Of a stretch of 64,000 bases of DNA, positions 7,386 to 16,230 are shown in pieces. This stretch comes from Ruminiclostridium cellobioparum subsp. termitidis CT1112 (GTDB lineage Bacteria; Bacillota; Clostridia; Acetivibrionales; DSM-1351). The notes beneath the pieces were generated by a model. The model was not told the origin of the DNA, ran no database searches, and saw nothing but the letters and a program-made list of their open reading frames with translations. The number at the start of each line of letters is the position of its first letter. The stretch's first letter is position 1. A program made the translations under genes and the position numbers. The stretch lies in contig NZ_AORV01000021.1 in NCBI RefSeq assembly GCF_000350485.1, forward strand, positions 227,265-291,264, in the 5' to 3' direction.

Positions 7386-7547
7386 ATATATGTGAGGACG
7401 GGACTTACATTCCCGGTTTTATATATTAAATGGTTTTAAAAATGCCACCTAATCTTATCAGCAATCACAGACGTGATGATTAAGAATCACCAATCTGAAT
7501 CAAACAAATTTATATTAACATGAAATTCCTATTAATTCAATTCTAAA

Positions 7548-8363
7548 TTATAATCCGGGAATTATTTTATGGATAATTTCATAAATGGCATGGCAGTCAT
7601 TACTGACAGTAATCATATCAGCTACCATTTTGACGTCTTCACTGGCATTTTCCACTGCTATCCCCACATCAGCCAACTTTATCATTTCAATATCATTATC
7701 ATAATCTCCCACTGCTATTATGGTTTTGTCCCTGAAATGCTCCAATTTTCTCATGCTATGTAATGCCGAGCCCTTTGAAATACCCTTCTTTAGAATTTCC
7801 AGATAAAATTCGAAAGAAAAAACATTATCAAAACTTACACTTAGCCCGAATTTTTCCAAAGCACTTCTAGCTTCCAGAAGTTTGTCACGCTTATCATTCA
7901 GTATCAATTTAAACCAATTGTTTTTCAGCATCTCTTTTAATTCCGAGCTGATAAACGGCTGTTCTTCCCGTAACACATATTCATCCACATTGCTTTCAGG
8001 AGAAACCGTATACATTCCCTCGGGAGTAAATATTTCAACCACCATTTGATCAAAGGTGTCCAGACAATAATTTATGTAATCAACCAGAAGTTCCTTTTCA
8101 AGATACTCCGCTCCGAGGATCCTCTCACTATGGAAATCATAAACAGCGGCGCCGTTGTAAAGAATGCATGGACCATTGAGTTCCAGGTTCTTTATAAAGG
8201 GTCTTGTATTTTGAATTGTTCTCCCGGTGGCTATGGCAAAGCGCCCGCCTTGTTCAGTGAAATAATTGATTGCTGCCAGGTTCTGTTTTGAAATTACATG
8301 TTGTGAATTAATCAGTGTACCATCCAGATCACTAATAATCAGGTATTTGCTATAATCTTTCAT
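7548..8363 (-). CDS. HAD-superfamily Cof-type sugar-phosphate/flavin phosphatase
   Basis: 271 residues, the normal size of Cof/YbiV-type (class IIB cap) phosphatases. Motif I is ISDLDGTL (Asp nucleophile and acid/base), motif II is ATGRT, and motif III/IV is the Lys of KGISKGSAL and AVGDYDNDIEMI with the metal-binding Asp residues. Such enzymes hydrolyse phosphorylated sugars, FMN or PLP; the substrate cannot be told from sequence. The start is ATG 8363 with GAGG 5 bases upstream; in-frame codons further upstream lack a ribosome site. It stands alone between tRNA-Thr and a large inverted repeat. Confidence 0.88.
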   Translation of the reverse strand: MKDYSKYLIISDLDGTLINSQHVISKQNLAAINYFTEQGGRFAIATGRTIQNTRPFIKNLELNGPCILYNGAAVYDFHSERILGAEYLEKELLVDYINYCLDTFDQMVVEIFTPEGMYTVSPESNVDEYVLREEQPFISSELKEMLKNNWFKLILNDKRDKLLEARSALEKFGLSVSFDNVFSFEFYLEILKKGISKGSALHSMRKLEHFRDKTIIAVGDYDNDIEMIKLADVGIAVENASEDVKMVADMITVSNDCHAIYEIIHKIIPGL

Positions 8364-8438
8364 CCGTACCTCATATGTATAATTTTCTAGGAATATTACC
8401 ATTATAACAGCTTTGAGCCATAGAAGCAAAATCCTTTA

Positions 8439-8510
8439 AAAGTACGCGCCTGAAATTGCAGATAGATGGATCACTTATGATGAAATGCACTGATTTCAGG
8501 CGCGTACTTT
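8439..8510. repeat. 18-bp perfect inverted repeat with 36-base loop
   Basis: AAAGTACGCGCCTGAAAT at 8439-8456 is exactly mirrored at 8493-8510. It begins 6 bases past the stop of the DksA-like gene (minus strand), so it may be its terminator, but no T run follows the stem. The GC-rich core stands out from its surroundings and may be a dispersed repeat. Confidence 0.6.
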
Positions 8511-8515
8511 ATAGA

Positions 8516-9148
8516 TTACGGAAGCTGGTCCTTGTACTGCTGATTGGAAATCTTGTCTATTTCCTCTACAATCCCCTGGTTGTCCAGCTCATTTGTATAA
8601 TATTCTTCAAAATCGGCATATCCTCCCATATCCTGAGGTGAATCCGATGAACCGTATTTCAAAACATCGTTCAGAATATCAATACCCTCAAATTCATCAT
8701 CCTCCTGTTTATTAAGATACTTTCTTCCGAAAGGAGAATCAAATATTTCACCATACTGCTGATCGGCAGTATTTATTTCTTTAGCTTCAAGATTCATTTC
8801 ACATTCGTAGCACAGGCCTGCACTGGGCTTTGCGTTAAGTCTTCCGAAATCTATCTCCCTTTGGCAATGCTCGCATATTCCATAGGTGCCATTGTCAATT
8901 TTTTTCAGCGCTTTTTGAATATCATTCAGCTTTGTCTGTTCATGAACCTTCAGTGCCATATTCAACTCAAGTATATACAGCTCAGTTCCGTGGTCTGCAG
9001 GATGATTGTCGTAATTGGACAGCTCTGTTGGATAATGTTCGCTCATATCTGCATCACCGTTTTCATGCATTGTTTTGATTGTATTTATCATTTGCTTTTC
9101 CTGTTCTTTAAGTTTTCCCTTTAATTGGTCCAATCTATATTTTTCCAT
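8516..9148 (-). CDS. TraR/DksA-type zinc-finger protein, YteA-like
   Basis: 210 residues. An N-terminal helical pair (EKYRLDQLKGKLKEQEKQM onward) is followed by a C4 zinc finger CEHC-x17-CYEC near residues 94-116, the DksA/TraR signature, then an acidic C-terminal extension with SPFGRKYL typical of the Bacillus YteA sporulation-associated family. It is presumed to act on RNA polymerase or as a general regulator; its precise role is not known. The ATG at 9148 has GGGAGGCGG upstream. It is followed by the 18-bp inverted repeat and preceded by a small DUF5665-type membrane protein gene on the same strand. Confidence 0.85.
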   Translation of the reverse strand: MEKYRLDQLKGKLKEQEKQMINTIKTMHENGDADMSEHYPTELSNYDNHPADHGTELYILELNMALKVHEQTKLNDIQKALKKIDNGTYGICEHCQREIDFGRLNAKPSAGLCYECEMNLEAKEINTADQQYGEIFDSPFGRKYLNKQEDDEFEGIDILNDVLKYGSSDSPQDMGGYADFEEYYTNELDNQGIVEEIDKISNQQYKDQLP

Positions 9149-9168
9149 ATGGCCGCCTCCCTAATATT

Positions 9169-9471
9169 TTATCTGACGTTGCGCATACTGCTTTGGACTA
9201 TCTTTACAATTTCACTTATAAACTCTCCAATATAAGGTAGATTATATTGAACTATTTTATTCAGTACATAAATGGCCACGGCGCCTAAAAGTGTAAAACC
9301 TATTGCAATACCAAAGCCCCTTGCCATTCCGCTTATAAAGTTAGCCCATAGCATCTTCCTGGGATGCTCCAGAAAATAAACATAATCAACAAATTTCATT
9401 TTTTCCATTTTCAAGGACATTTCGTCGATTTTTTTATTCAAAGAATCGAGAAGTTGATTATTGTTTGACAT
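9169..9471 (-). CDS. DUF5665-type small membrane protein
   Basis: 100 residues from ATG 9471. A TTG two codons upstream is also possible, because AAAGGAG lies only 6 bases before the TTG and 12 before the ATG. The N-terminal third is a short amphipathic coil (LLDSLNKKIDEMSLKMEKM). Then come FVDYVYFLEHPRKMLWANF and a hydrophobic span GFGIAIGFTLLGAVAIYVL, a single membrane segment with a Gly-rich start. This fits the DUF5665 family, which has no known function. It lies just upstream of the YteA-like gene. Confidence 0.75.
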   Translation of the reverse strand: MSNNNQLLDSLNKKIDEMSLKMEKMKFVDYVYFLEHPRKMLWANFISGMARGFGIAIGFTLLGAVAIYVLNKIVQYNLPYIGEFISEIVKIVQSSMRNVR

Positions 9472-9570
9472 CTGCAAGACTAACTCCTTTCTTTTGTCAT
9501 TTCTTATAACATTATGTTTGTTTAGTTTTACTTTATTTATACCTTGGGTAAAAATAACTAATGCATAACA

Positions 9571-9603
9571 AAAAAACAACCGGAAAACTTTTCCGGCTGT
9601 TTT
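9571..9603 (-). terminator. Terminator downstream of aroB
   Basis: Stem CCGGAAAA/TTTTCCGG extended by AAACA/TGTTT, flanked by A and T runs on both sides. It could stop transcription in both directions; the aroB stop at 9629 is 26 bases upstream on the minus strand. Confidence 0.75.
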
Positions 9604-9628
9604 AAAATTCCAACTTGTGTATATATAT

Positions 9629-10708
9629 TTATTTAGCAAGATCGAATAATACTTTTTTCAGCAATCCGGTATCCTCTATGGTACACTGGAATACTTCCCC
9701 TATTTTCCTCGGAAGTATGAATTTCAGCTTGTTGTCCTTCACCTTTTTATCATAGAATATCTGATCAAAAACCCTGTCAACATCCATACCCGGAAGCGAT
9801 ACGGGAAGTTCCAGCTTCACAAGCATTGCCTTGACCTGATCTACAACCGACTCCGGCAGAATATCCATATACCTTGACAGTTTGAAAGCTCCCACCATAC
9901 CTATGGCAACACATTCACCATGCAGAAGTTCGAAATTCCGGGCAGTTTCAATAGCGTGACCTATTGTGTGGCCTAAATTCAAAACAGCTCTCAGGTCGTC
10001 CTCCTTCTCATCCTGTTCAACGACACTGCCTTTTATTGACACGTTTCTTTTTGCCAGAAACTGAAGGACATTTTCGTCAAAAGCAAAGATTTTTTGAGCG
10101 TTATAGTTCAGATATTCGCAGAACTCTTCATCCATAATAAAACCATGTTTGATTACCTCTGCCAGCCCTGCCGAAACTTCACGCTTCGGAAGTGTTTTTA
10201 TGGTATTGACGTTCATATATACCAGCTTTGGCTGATAGAAAGCTCCAACGGCATTTTTGTGTCCGTCGAAATCGACCCCGGTCTTGCCCCCGACACTGCT
10301 GTCGGCCTGTGACAGCAATGTCGTAGGAATCTGGATGAAATTGATGCCCCTCATGTATGTAGCGGCGGCAAAGCCTGATATATCTCCGACCACGCCCCCT
10401 CCCAAAGCAACCAGTGAGCTGCTTCTATCCAGTTTGTATTCTATCAGCTTTTTATATATTCCGTAAACGGCGTCAATAGTCTTGTGCTCTTCGCCGGGAA
10501 CAAGCACGTGCTTGTATACTTCAAACCCGCTTTCTTCAAGTCTGCTGATACATTCCTCCGAATGAAATCCGTCCACGTTTTCGTCGGTGACAATCATTAC
10601 TTTTTTACCGGTTCTCAAGGATAAAACAGCTTTGCCCAATTCATCGAAATTTGTTGTTATACAAATCGGATAGCTTCTTTCCTTTAAGTTAATAGTATGT
10701 CTAATCAT
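9629..10708 (-). CDS. aroB: 3-dehydroquinate synthase
   Basis: Converts DAHP to 3-dehydroquinate in the shikimate pathway, using NAD and a metal. 359 residues, a normal length. The NAD-binding and substrate region GGGVVGDISGFAAATYMRG, then PTTLLSQADSSVGGKTG with the family Lys, NLGHTIGHAIE carrying metal-binding His residues and LLHGECVAIG are all present. The ATG at 10708 is preceded by GGAG at 7 bases; the open frame extends upstream to 10768 without a better start. It follows ileS by about 60 bases on the same strand and probably shares the ileS transcript, so aroB may respond indirectly to the isoleucine T-box. A terminator follows at 9571. Confidence 0.95.
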   Translation of the reverse strand: MIRHTINLKERSYPICITTNFDELGKAVLSLRTGKKVMIVTDENVDGFHSEECISRLEESGFEVYKHVLVPGEEHKTIDAVYGIYKKLIEYKLDRSSSLVALGGGVVGDISGFAAATYMRGINFIQIPTTLLSQADSSVGGKTGVDFDGHKNAVGAFYQPKLVYMNVNTIKTLPKREVSAGLAEVIKHGFIMDEEFCEYLNYNAQKIFAFDENVLQFLAKRNVSIKGSVVEQDEKEDDLRAVLNLGHTIGHAIETARNFELLHGECVAIGMVGAFKLSRYMDILPESVVDQVKAMLVKLELPVSLPGMDVDRVFDQIFYDKKVKDNKLKFILPRKIGEVFQCTIEDTGLLKKVLFDLAK

Positions 10709-10767
10709 TTTACACTCCATGTCCCATATGTACGGGGCCAGGTATACCCGGCCCTGTATCTGATGCA

Positions 10768-13557
10768 TTAATCAATTACTTCCGAACATCTCCTGCAAAG
10801 TGTGGGATGCTTTTCATCTTTGCCTACATATTCACTGTACATCCAGCATCTTTCACATTTTTCCCCGGTCGCCTGCTCTACAGCAATTTTTATGCCTGGC
10901 ATTTCTTCACCGTTCTGAACCTCTGCAGGTGCTTCCTGGAGCTTTTTGAGCTCGACATCGGAAATTATGAATATTGTTACCAGGTCGGCTTCGATGCTCT
11001 TTATGAAATCGTAATCGGCTCCATCGGCAAATATTGTCACTTTGGCATTCAGGGAGTGCCCGATTATCTTGTTGGCCCTTGAGACTTCAAGCGCCTTTGA
11101 AACATCCGAACGAAGGGCAAGTATCCTATCCCACTTTTCAGCCAAAGCAGTATCTATATATTTTTCATTGACTTCAGGCCAGCTGTTGAACTGAATGCTT
11201 TCAATATCATCACCTGCTCTGTGCGGCATAAACTGCCATATTTCCTCTGTTGTGAATGCCAATACGGGAGTGAGCATCCTTACCAGAGCCTGGAGTATTT
11301 CGTACATTACTGTCTGCGCAGCTCTTCTTTCCTTTGAATCCGCCTTTGATGTGTAAAGTCTGTCCTTTATTATATCCAGATAGAAATTACTCATGTCAAC
11401 AACACAGAAATTGTGTATTGCATGGAACATCATATGGAATTCATATGAGCTGTAGGCATCGTTAACCTTTCTGATCAGGTTTGACATCTTGTACAGCGCC
11501 CACCTGTCAAGCTCGTTCATCTCGCTGTAGTCAACTCTGTCGGTGTCCGGGTTGAAGCCGTTAATATTACCCAGGATGTATCTTGCAGTATTCCTGATTT
11601 TCCTGTAAACTTCCGAGAGCTGCTTCAACAAGTCCTTTGATATCTTTATATCAGTGGTGTAATCGGAGGAAGCAACCCAAAGCCTTAATATGTCGGCACC
11701 GTATTCCTTTATTACATCAGCCGGGTCGATACCGTTACCCAGTGATTTTGACATCTTTCTCTTTTCTTCATCTATAACATAGCCGTGAGTCAGAACCTTC
11801 CTGTAAGGTGCGCCTCCTCTTGTAGCCACAGATGTCAGCAATGATGACTGGAACCAGCCGCGGTGCTGATCACTGCCTTCCAGGTACAAGTCTGCAGGCC
11901 ATGCCAATTCATCTCTTTCCTCCAATACTGCCGCGTGGCTGGAGCCGCTGTCGAACCAAACATCCATGATATCGGTCTCTTTTGTAAACTCCCCATGTCC
12001 GCAGGAGCATTTGGTATCCTTCGGCAAAATTTCAGATGCCTCAAGTGCATACCATGCATTTGACCCCTTTTCTCTGAAGAGATCAGCAACAGCTTTGATA
12101 CTTTCGTCGGTTATCAATTCCTTGCCGCAGTCTTTACAGTAGAATATGGGAATAGGTACTCCCCAGATTCTCTGTCTTGAAATACACCAGTCTCCTCTGT
12201 CCTTAACCATATTGGTTATTCTTTCCTGTCCCCATTCAGGAACCCATTTGACAGTCTTTATGGCCTCAAGAGCATCGTCCCTGAAGCTGTCTATTGATGC
12301 AAACCACTGTTCGGTTGCACGGAAGATGATGGGCTCTTTACATCTCCAGCAGTGTGGGTACTGGTGGGATATTTTTTCAGAGGCCAGAAGCCTTCCGTCC
12401 TGTGTCAGTCTCTCTATGATGGCGGAATTTGACTTTTCATAATACAAGCCTGCAAACGGTCCCGCTTCCTTTGTCAGGTAACCTTTGCTGTCAACAGGCA
12501 CCACTGTGGGTATCTTGTATTTCTGACAGACGATAAAGTCCTCGGCACCGTGTCCCGGAGCTGTGTGAACGCAGCCTGTACCGGCTTCAAGAGTTACGTG
12601 GTCACCTAATATGACCAGTGAATCCCTGTCCAGGAAAGGATGCTTGCACACTATTCCTTCGAGGTCCTTACCCCGGTATTTGGCCACAGTCTCATATTCA
12701 GCTATGCCGGCCGCTTTCATGGTATTTTCAACCAGTTCGGTTGCAAAAACGTAATATTCGCCGTTTGCTTTAACTATGGAATACTCAAAATTTTCATTCA
12801 GACATATTGCAAGGTTTGCAGGCAGTGTCCATGTGGTAGTGGTCCATATTACAAAGTTGATCTTGTCCTTATCGGCCACTCCGCCAAACAGTCCCTTATC
12901 ATCCTTGACCTGAAATTTAACGTATATTGACAGGGTCGTGTCGTCGGCATATTCGATTTCGGCTTCTGCCAGGGCGGTTTCGCAGTCAGGGCACCAGTAA
13001 ACAGGCTTCAGCCCCTTGTATATATGCCCTTTTTTGCACATTTCTCCGAAAACCTCTATCTGTCTGGCTTCGAATTCAGGCTTTAAGGTGATATATGGAT
13101 TTTCCCAGTCAGCTCTCACTCCGAGGCGTTTGAAGGCATTCCTCTGGATGTCCAGGTATTTCATTGCAAACCCTTCGCAGGCTTCTCTGAACACCACAGG
13201 GCCCACCTCATGCCTCTTGAGACCCAATTCCTTTATTGCTCTCTGCTCTATGGGAAGTCCGTGTGTATCCCAGCCCGGCACATACGGAGTATAGTAGCCT
13301 GCCATGCTGTGGTATTTAACAACAATATCCTTTAATATTTTATTTAAAGAAGTACCCAGATGGATTCCGCCGTTTGCATAAGGCGGCCCGTCATGCAATA
13401 TAAAAGCAGGTCTTCCCTTAGCCTTTTCAAGCTGTTTATGATAAATATCCATCTCTTCCCATTTATTCAGGAATTCAGGTTCTCTCTGCGGCAGATTTGC
13501 TCTCATTGGAAAGTCTGTCTGCGGCAAATTCAAGGTCTTTCCGTAATCTTCTGACAT
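10768..13557 (-). CDS. ileS: Isoleucyl-tRNA synthetase
   Basis: Charges tRNA-Ile; class Ia synthetase of 929 residues. PPYANGGIHLGT is the HIGH-type motif near residue 57; an editing domain with the TTTTWTLPAN segment lies in the middle; KMSKS sits near residue 600. The C-terminus carries a zinc-binding tail CERCWMYSEYVGK ... CRRC, as in the bacterial type related to E. coli IleRS. The ATG at 13557 has GGAGGT 7 bases upstream. Expression is governed by the T-box leader and promoter upstream at 13655-14040; aroB follows. Confidence 0.97.
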   Translation of the reverse strand: MSEDYGKTLNLPQTDFPMRANLPQREPEFLNKWEEMDIYHKQLEKAKGRPAFILHDGPPYANGGIHLGTSLNKILKDIVVKYHSMAGYYTPYVPGWDTHGLPIEQRAIKELGLKRHEVGPVVFREACEGFAMKYLDIQRNAFKRLGVRADWENPYITLKPEFEARQIEVFGEMCKKGHIYKGLKPVYWCPDCETALAEAEIEYADDTTLSIYVKFQVKDDKGLFGGVADKDKINFVIWTTTTWTLPANLAICLNENFEYSIVKANGEYYVFATELVENTMKAAGIAEYETVAKYRGKDLEGIVCKHPFLDRDSLVILGDHVTLEAGTGCVHTAPGHGAEDFIVCQKYKIPTVVPVDSKGYLTKEAGPFAGLYYEKSNSAIIERLTQDGRLLASEKISHQYPHCWRCKEPIIFRATEQWFASIDSFRDDALEAIKTVKWVPEWGQERITNMVKDRGDWCISRQRIWGVPIPIFYCKDCGKELITDESIKAVADLFREKGSNAWYALEASEILPKDTKCSCGHGEFTKETDIMDVWFDSGSSHAAVLEERDELAWPADLYLEGSDQHRGWFQSSLLTSVATRGGAPYRKVLTHGYVIDEEKRKMSKSLGNGIDPADVIKEYGADILRLWVASSDYTTDIKISKDLLKQLSEVYRKIRNTARYILGNINGFNPDTDRVDYSEMNELDRWALYKMSNLIRKVNDAYSSYEFHMMFHAIHNFCVVDMSNFYLDIIKDRLYTSKADSKERRAAQTVMYEILQALVRMLTPVLAFTTEEIWQFMPHRAGDDIESIQFNSWPEVNEKYIDTALAEKWDRILALRSDVSKALEVSRANKIIGHSLNAKVTIFADGADYDFIKSIEADLVTIFIISDVELKKLQEAPAEVQNGEEMPGIKIAVEQATGEKCERCWMYSEYVGKDEKHPTLCRRCSEVID

Positions 13558-13654
13558 TTACAATACCTCCAAATTTAATTATTGATTTCATAGTTTATTT
13601 AACCGTGCTGATGCTTCGGTGTTCAAACAGAAGCAAATTGGTTTCCTGACAATA

Positions 13655-13935
13655 ATAAAGCCCCGTTCCCAAAGCCAATAAAGTTGGCTCTTAAGGGACG
13701 AGGCTGTTTTCGCGGTACCACCCAATTTATTTTGTCACATACTAATAATCCTGACATAAAAATTAAAACGTGACAATAATCACTTCATTCTATAACGGCT
13801 CGTCACCGGCACACCTTACCTACGTTTCATTCAGGCTGCAACTCATGGATGATTTTCAAAAGCTTGAACCTGTGAACTCCCACCAAATGTTCACTCTCTT
13901 TGAAGCCAATTGCCTTCTACTCTTTCCAGTCATCA
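13655..13935 (-). promoter_or_regulatory. T-box riboswitch (isoleucine) upstream of ileS
   Basis: The leader contains the T-box core GGGTGGTACCGCG (plus-strand complement at 13715-13727), followed by a terminator stem GCCTCGTCCC...GGGAACGGGGC with a T-rich tail ending near 13655. Upstream is a stem I region with the conserved AGAGAG-like element. In the expected specifier position the minus strand reads ATC followed by A, an isoleucine codon, matching the downstream gene. Uncharged tRNA-Ile would stabilise the antiterminator and raise ileS expression. Confidence 0.93.
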
Positions 13936-14011
13936 TATTTATAATATTATTTTATTTACCCGCCGATTTATTGTCCATAGTCAATAAAACCGACTTTGTA
14001 GTTTATAAATT

Positions 14012-14040
14012 ATCATACATCAACAGAAAATATTCGTCAA
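14012..14040 (-). promoter_or_regulatory. Sigma-A promoter for the ileS T-box transcript
   Basis: TTGACG (14035-14040), 17-base spacer, TATGAT (14012-14017) on the minus strand, placed about 80 bases before the first T-box stem. Confidence 0.75.
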
Positions 14041-14148
14041 GGCCAAAGCTATGCTTTTTATGTGCTTTTTTATATGTTTTTATTTATTGTAACACACCCG
14101 ACATTCGGCTAATATCCTGTAGTATGATTAAAATGTGTTGTGTGATAT

Positions 14149-14655
14149 ATGGATTATAATTATCAGGATATTCTAAACAAAATTAAAAACGGTGAATACA
14201 GACTTATTGGTTTGGGCTCCTGCAGGCGAGTGTTCAACATGAATAACGGGTATGTCGTAAAAATGGCCAAAGATATCCGTGGTATAGAGCAAAACAAAAC
14301 CGAATACGATATTTATAGCAGCAGTAACTCCCGGCTTTTTGCCGAAATACCCTATATTTCTGAGGACAACAGGCTTCTGGTCATGGCCCGTGCAAAAAGG
14401 ATCAGGAAAATGAGAACAGTTTATTCCTACTATAAAGTTAATAATATTAATTCATTGTTAAAAGTAAATAACCTCCATGCAGATTTAAAAAATAATGATC
14501 TGGGTACTGGAGATTTGCGGCGTGCATCCAGTTGGGGCTTTATTAACGGAACCCCAGTTATAATTGATTATGGCCTTACACATAACCTGTTCAGAAAATA
14601 TTATAAGGGGAACCTGATTCTAAAGAAGAAATTCCCCCCATTACTCTACACGTAA
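14149..14655 (+). CDS. Small protein-kinase-fold-like protein, function unknown
   Basis: 168 residues. Elements reminiscent of a minimal kinase fold are visible in order: a glycine-containing loop IGLGSCRRVFNM (about residues 20-31), VVKMAK with a possible ATP-binding Lys, EQNKTEYDIY with a possible pairing Glu, and PVIIDYG, which resembles the DFG metal-binding motif. The normal catalytic HxD...N segment is replaced by DLRRASSWGF, so activity is doubtful. Similar small proteins occur in phages and Firmicutes without known function. The ATG at 14149 has no clear GGAGG, so translation may be weak. It ends exactly back to back with the pdxR-like gene (adjacent convergent stops). Confidence 0.6.
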   Translation: MDYNYQDILNKIKNGEYRLIGLGSCRRVFNMNNGYVVKMAKDIRGIEQNKTEYDIYSSSNSRLFAEIPYISEDNRLLVMARAKRIRKMRTVYSYYKVNNINSLLKVNNLHADLKNNDLGTGDLRRASSWGFINGTPVIIDYGLTHNLFRKYYKGNLILKKKFPPLLYT

Positions 14656-16086
14656 TTACATAATGTCAACAGCAGGTATTGTATCATCCAGACACTTTTC
14701 CAAAATTGCCATACCGCACCTTATTTCTTCAATGTTTGAGGATGCAAAGCTCAATCTGAGGCTTCTGTCCTTACTTTTATTATCCAGTTCGTAAAAAACT
14801 CCCGAGGGTATCAGCACCAATCCGTTTGCCCTGCATTCATTATAAATGTCCTGTGCTGAAAGCTTCTTTGGCAGGCTGATCCAGAAATACAACCCTCCGT
14901 TAGGCCTGTGATATTTAACTCCCAGCTTCTCCAATCTCTCAAGCTGGGCCAGCATGAATTCATATTTTCCCCTGTATATTTCTTTCATGTACTGGAGGTG
15001 CTCCTCCCATTTTCCTGTTCTGAAATACAGATCCAAAGCCCTCTGTATAAGACCGGATGACGATAGGTCAGTGTTATGCTTGATTTTGGTAAAATCCTTC
15101 ACCAAAACATCGGGAATTATCATACACCCCGCTCTCAATCCCGGCATAAGTATTTTGGAAAAGCTCTTCAAATAAATTACGCAGGTATTCTCTTTATCCA
15201 GGCACTTTAATGTCGTCAACTCCCCATTGTCAAAATTAAGTTCTGACATGGAATCGTCTTCAACCGCATAAATATTATACTTCCTGATCAACTGTAGGAC
15301 CTGGTTCAATTTCTGGCGGCTGTAGCTTACTGTTGTGGGATTTTGGTAACAGGTCATGAGGTATATGAGCCTGGGCTTGCATATTCTGATCTTTTTCTCA
15401 AGATCAATCAAATCAATGCCATCCTCCTCCATGTTGACCCCCACCACACGGGCGCCCCTTGATTTGAATACGGCAACGGCACCGTCGTAAGTGGGATTCT
15501 CAGTAACGACATAATCTCCAGGATTTAACAATGCCTTTCCCACAAGGTCAATTCCCTGCTGTGCCCCCGAGACTATCAGCACATTTTCCTCATTTGCCGC
15601 TCTGATATTATACTTCCTTGCGAGATACTCAAGAATGGAGTTTCTCAAAGGAATAAACCCATTGCTCTCCTGATATCCGAAGGCAAAACCCCTGTCTCTT
15701 TCAAGAACTTCGATTATGCATTCCTTGAAGGATTCTGCCGGAAAAATGGATGGATGCGGCGTAGCACTGGCAAAATTTATTGTATCTGGTGCAATTGACA
15801 TTCCAAGATCGCCGGAGGAAAGGGTATCTTCCTTCTGCATTTTTATGTTTGATACAAAATAACCGCTTCCCTTTTTGGCAGTGACGTATTTATGGATTTC
15901 CAGCTGCTTGTATGCATTTACAACTGTAATATTGTTTACATTCAGGCTCCGGGACAGATTCCGGACGGTTGGAAGCCTCTCTCCGGGGTTCAATTGGCCT
16001 CCGCTTATCAATTTTTTTATATGTTCGAATAGCTGTAAATACTTTGGTTGTTTATCATTATTAAATTGTATCGTTACAATACTCAT
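14656..16086 (-). CDS. pdxR: MocR/GntR-type PLP-dependent regulator, PdxR-like activator of pdxST
   Basis: 476 residues. An N-terminal GntR winged helix (ISGGQLNPGERLPTVRNLSR) is joined to an inactive-aminotransferase domain of fold type I with the PLP Lys in YLKSFSKILMPGLRAG and the cofactor-contacting CYQNPTT and AVEDDSMSEL segments. MocR proteins divergent from pdxS/pdxT sense pyridoxal phosphate and control its synthesis. Here the gene is divergent from pdxS with a 144-base gap. Two matching palindromic sites occur, one inside its own first codons and one over the pdxS promoter, so autoregulation and activation are both likely. The ATG at 16086 has a weak upstream GGAGG-like sequence. The symbol rests on the gene context. 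Confidence 0.85.
   Translation of the reverse strand: MSIVTIQFNNDKQPKYLQLFEHIKKLISGGQLNPGERLPTVRNLSRSLNVNNITVVNAYKQLEIHKYVTAKKGSGYFVSNIKMQKEDTLSSGDLGMSIAPDTINFASATPHPSIFPAESFKECIIEVLERDRGFAFGYQESNGFIPLRNSILEYLARKYNIRAANEENVLIVSGAQQGIDLVGKALLNPGDYVVTENPTYDGAVAVFKSRGARVVGVNMEEDGIDLIDLEKKIRICKPRLIYLMTCYQNPTTVSYSRQKLNQVLQLIRKYNIYAVEDDSMSELNFDNGELTTLKCLDKENTCVIYLKSFSKILMPGLRAGCMIIPDVLVKDFTKIKHNTDLSSSGLIQRALDLYFRTGKWEEHLQYMKEIYRGKYEFMLAQLERLEKLGVKYHRPNGGLYFWISLPKKLSAQDIYNECRANGLVLIPSGVFYELDNKSKDRSLRLSFASSNIEEIRCGMAILEKCLDDTIPAVDIM
16063..16080. promoter_or_regulatory. Candidate PdxR operator within the pdxR start region
   Basis: AAATTGTATCGTTACAAT, an imperfect palindrome. It encodes residues 3-8 of the regulator on the minus strand and matches the site at 16169-16186 at 16 of 18 positions. 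Centre-to-centre distance is 106 bp, close to ten helical turns. Confidence 0.6.
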
Positions 16087-16168
16087 TTTGCCTCCGCCAT
16101 TTGATTAAATATATTGACTTATCAGTTCCATTATGTAAGAATATACAAAATTTAAATAGAATTTACCT

Positions 16169-16186
16169 AAATTGTTTCGATACAAT
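16169..16186. promoter_or_regulatory. Candidate PdxR operator upstream of pdxS
   Basis: AAATTGTTTCGATACAAT, within a longer inverted repeat CTAAATTGT...ACAATTTAG (16167-16190). It ends 4 bases before the pdxS -10 box at 16191 and covers the -35 zone, a common position for an activator. Confidence 0.65.
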
Positions 16187-16190
16187 TTAG

Positions 16191-16196
16191 TATAAT
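16191..16196 (+). promoter_or_regulatory. -10 box of the pdxST promoter
   Basis: A perfect TATAAT. The hexamer 17 bases upstream reads TAAATT, a poor -35, so the promoter probably needs an activator; the overlapping operator-like palindrome fits this. Confidence 0.6.
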
Positions 16197-16230
16197 AAAA
16201 ATTCTTTAATAAGTAAAGGAGAATGTTGCA

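Noticed and set aside
13770..14159. 129-residue plus-strand open frame
   Set aside because: It runs antisense through the ileS T-box and promoter; these explain the sequence better and no ribosome site is seen.
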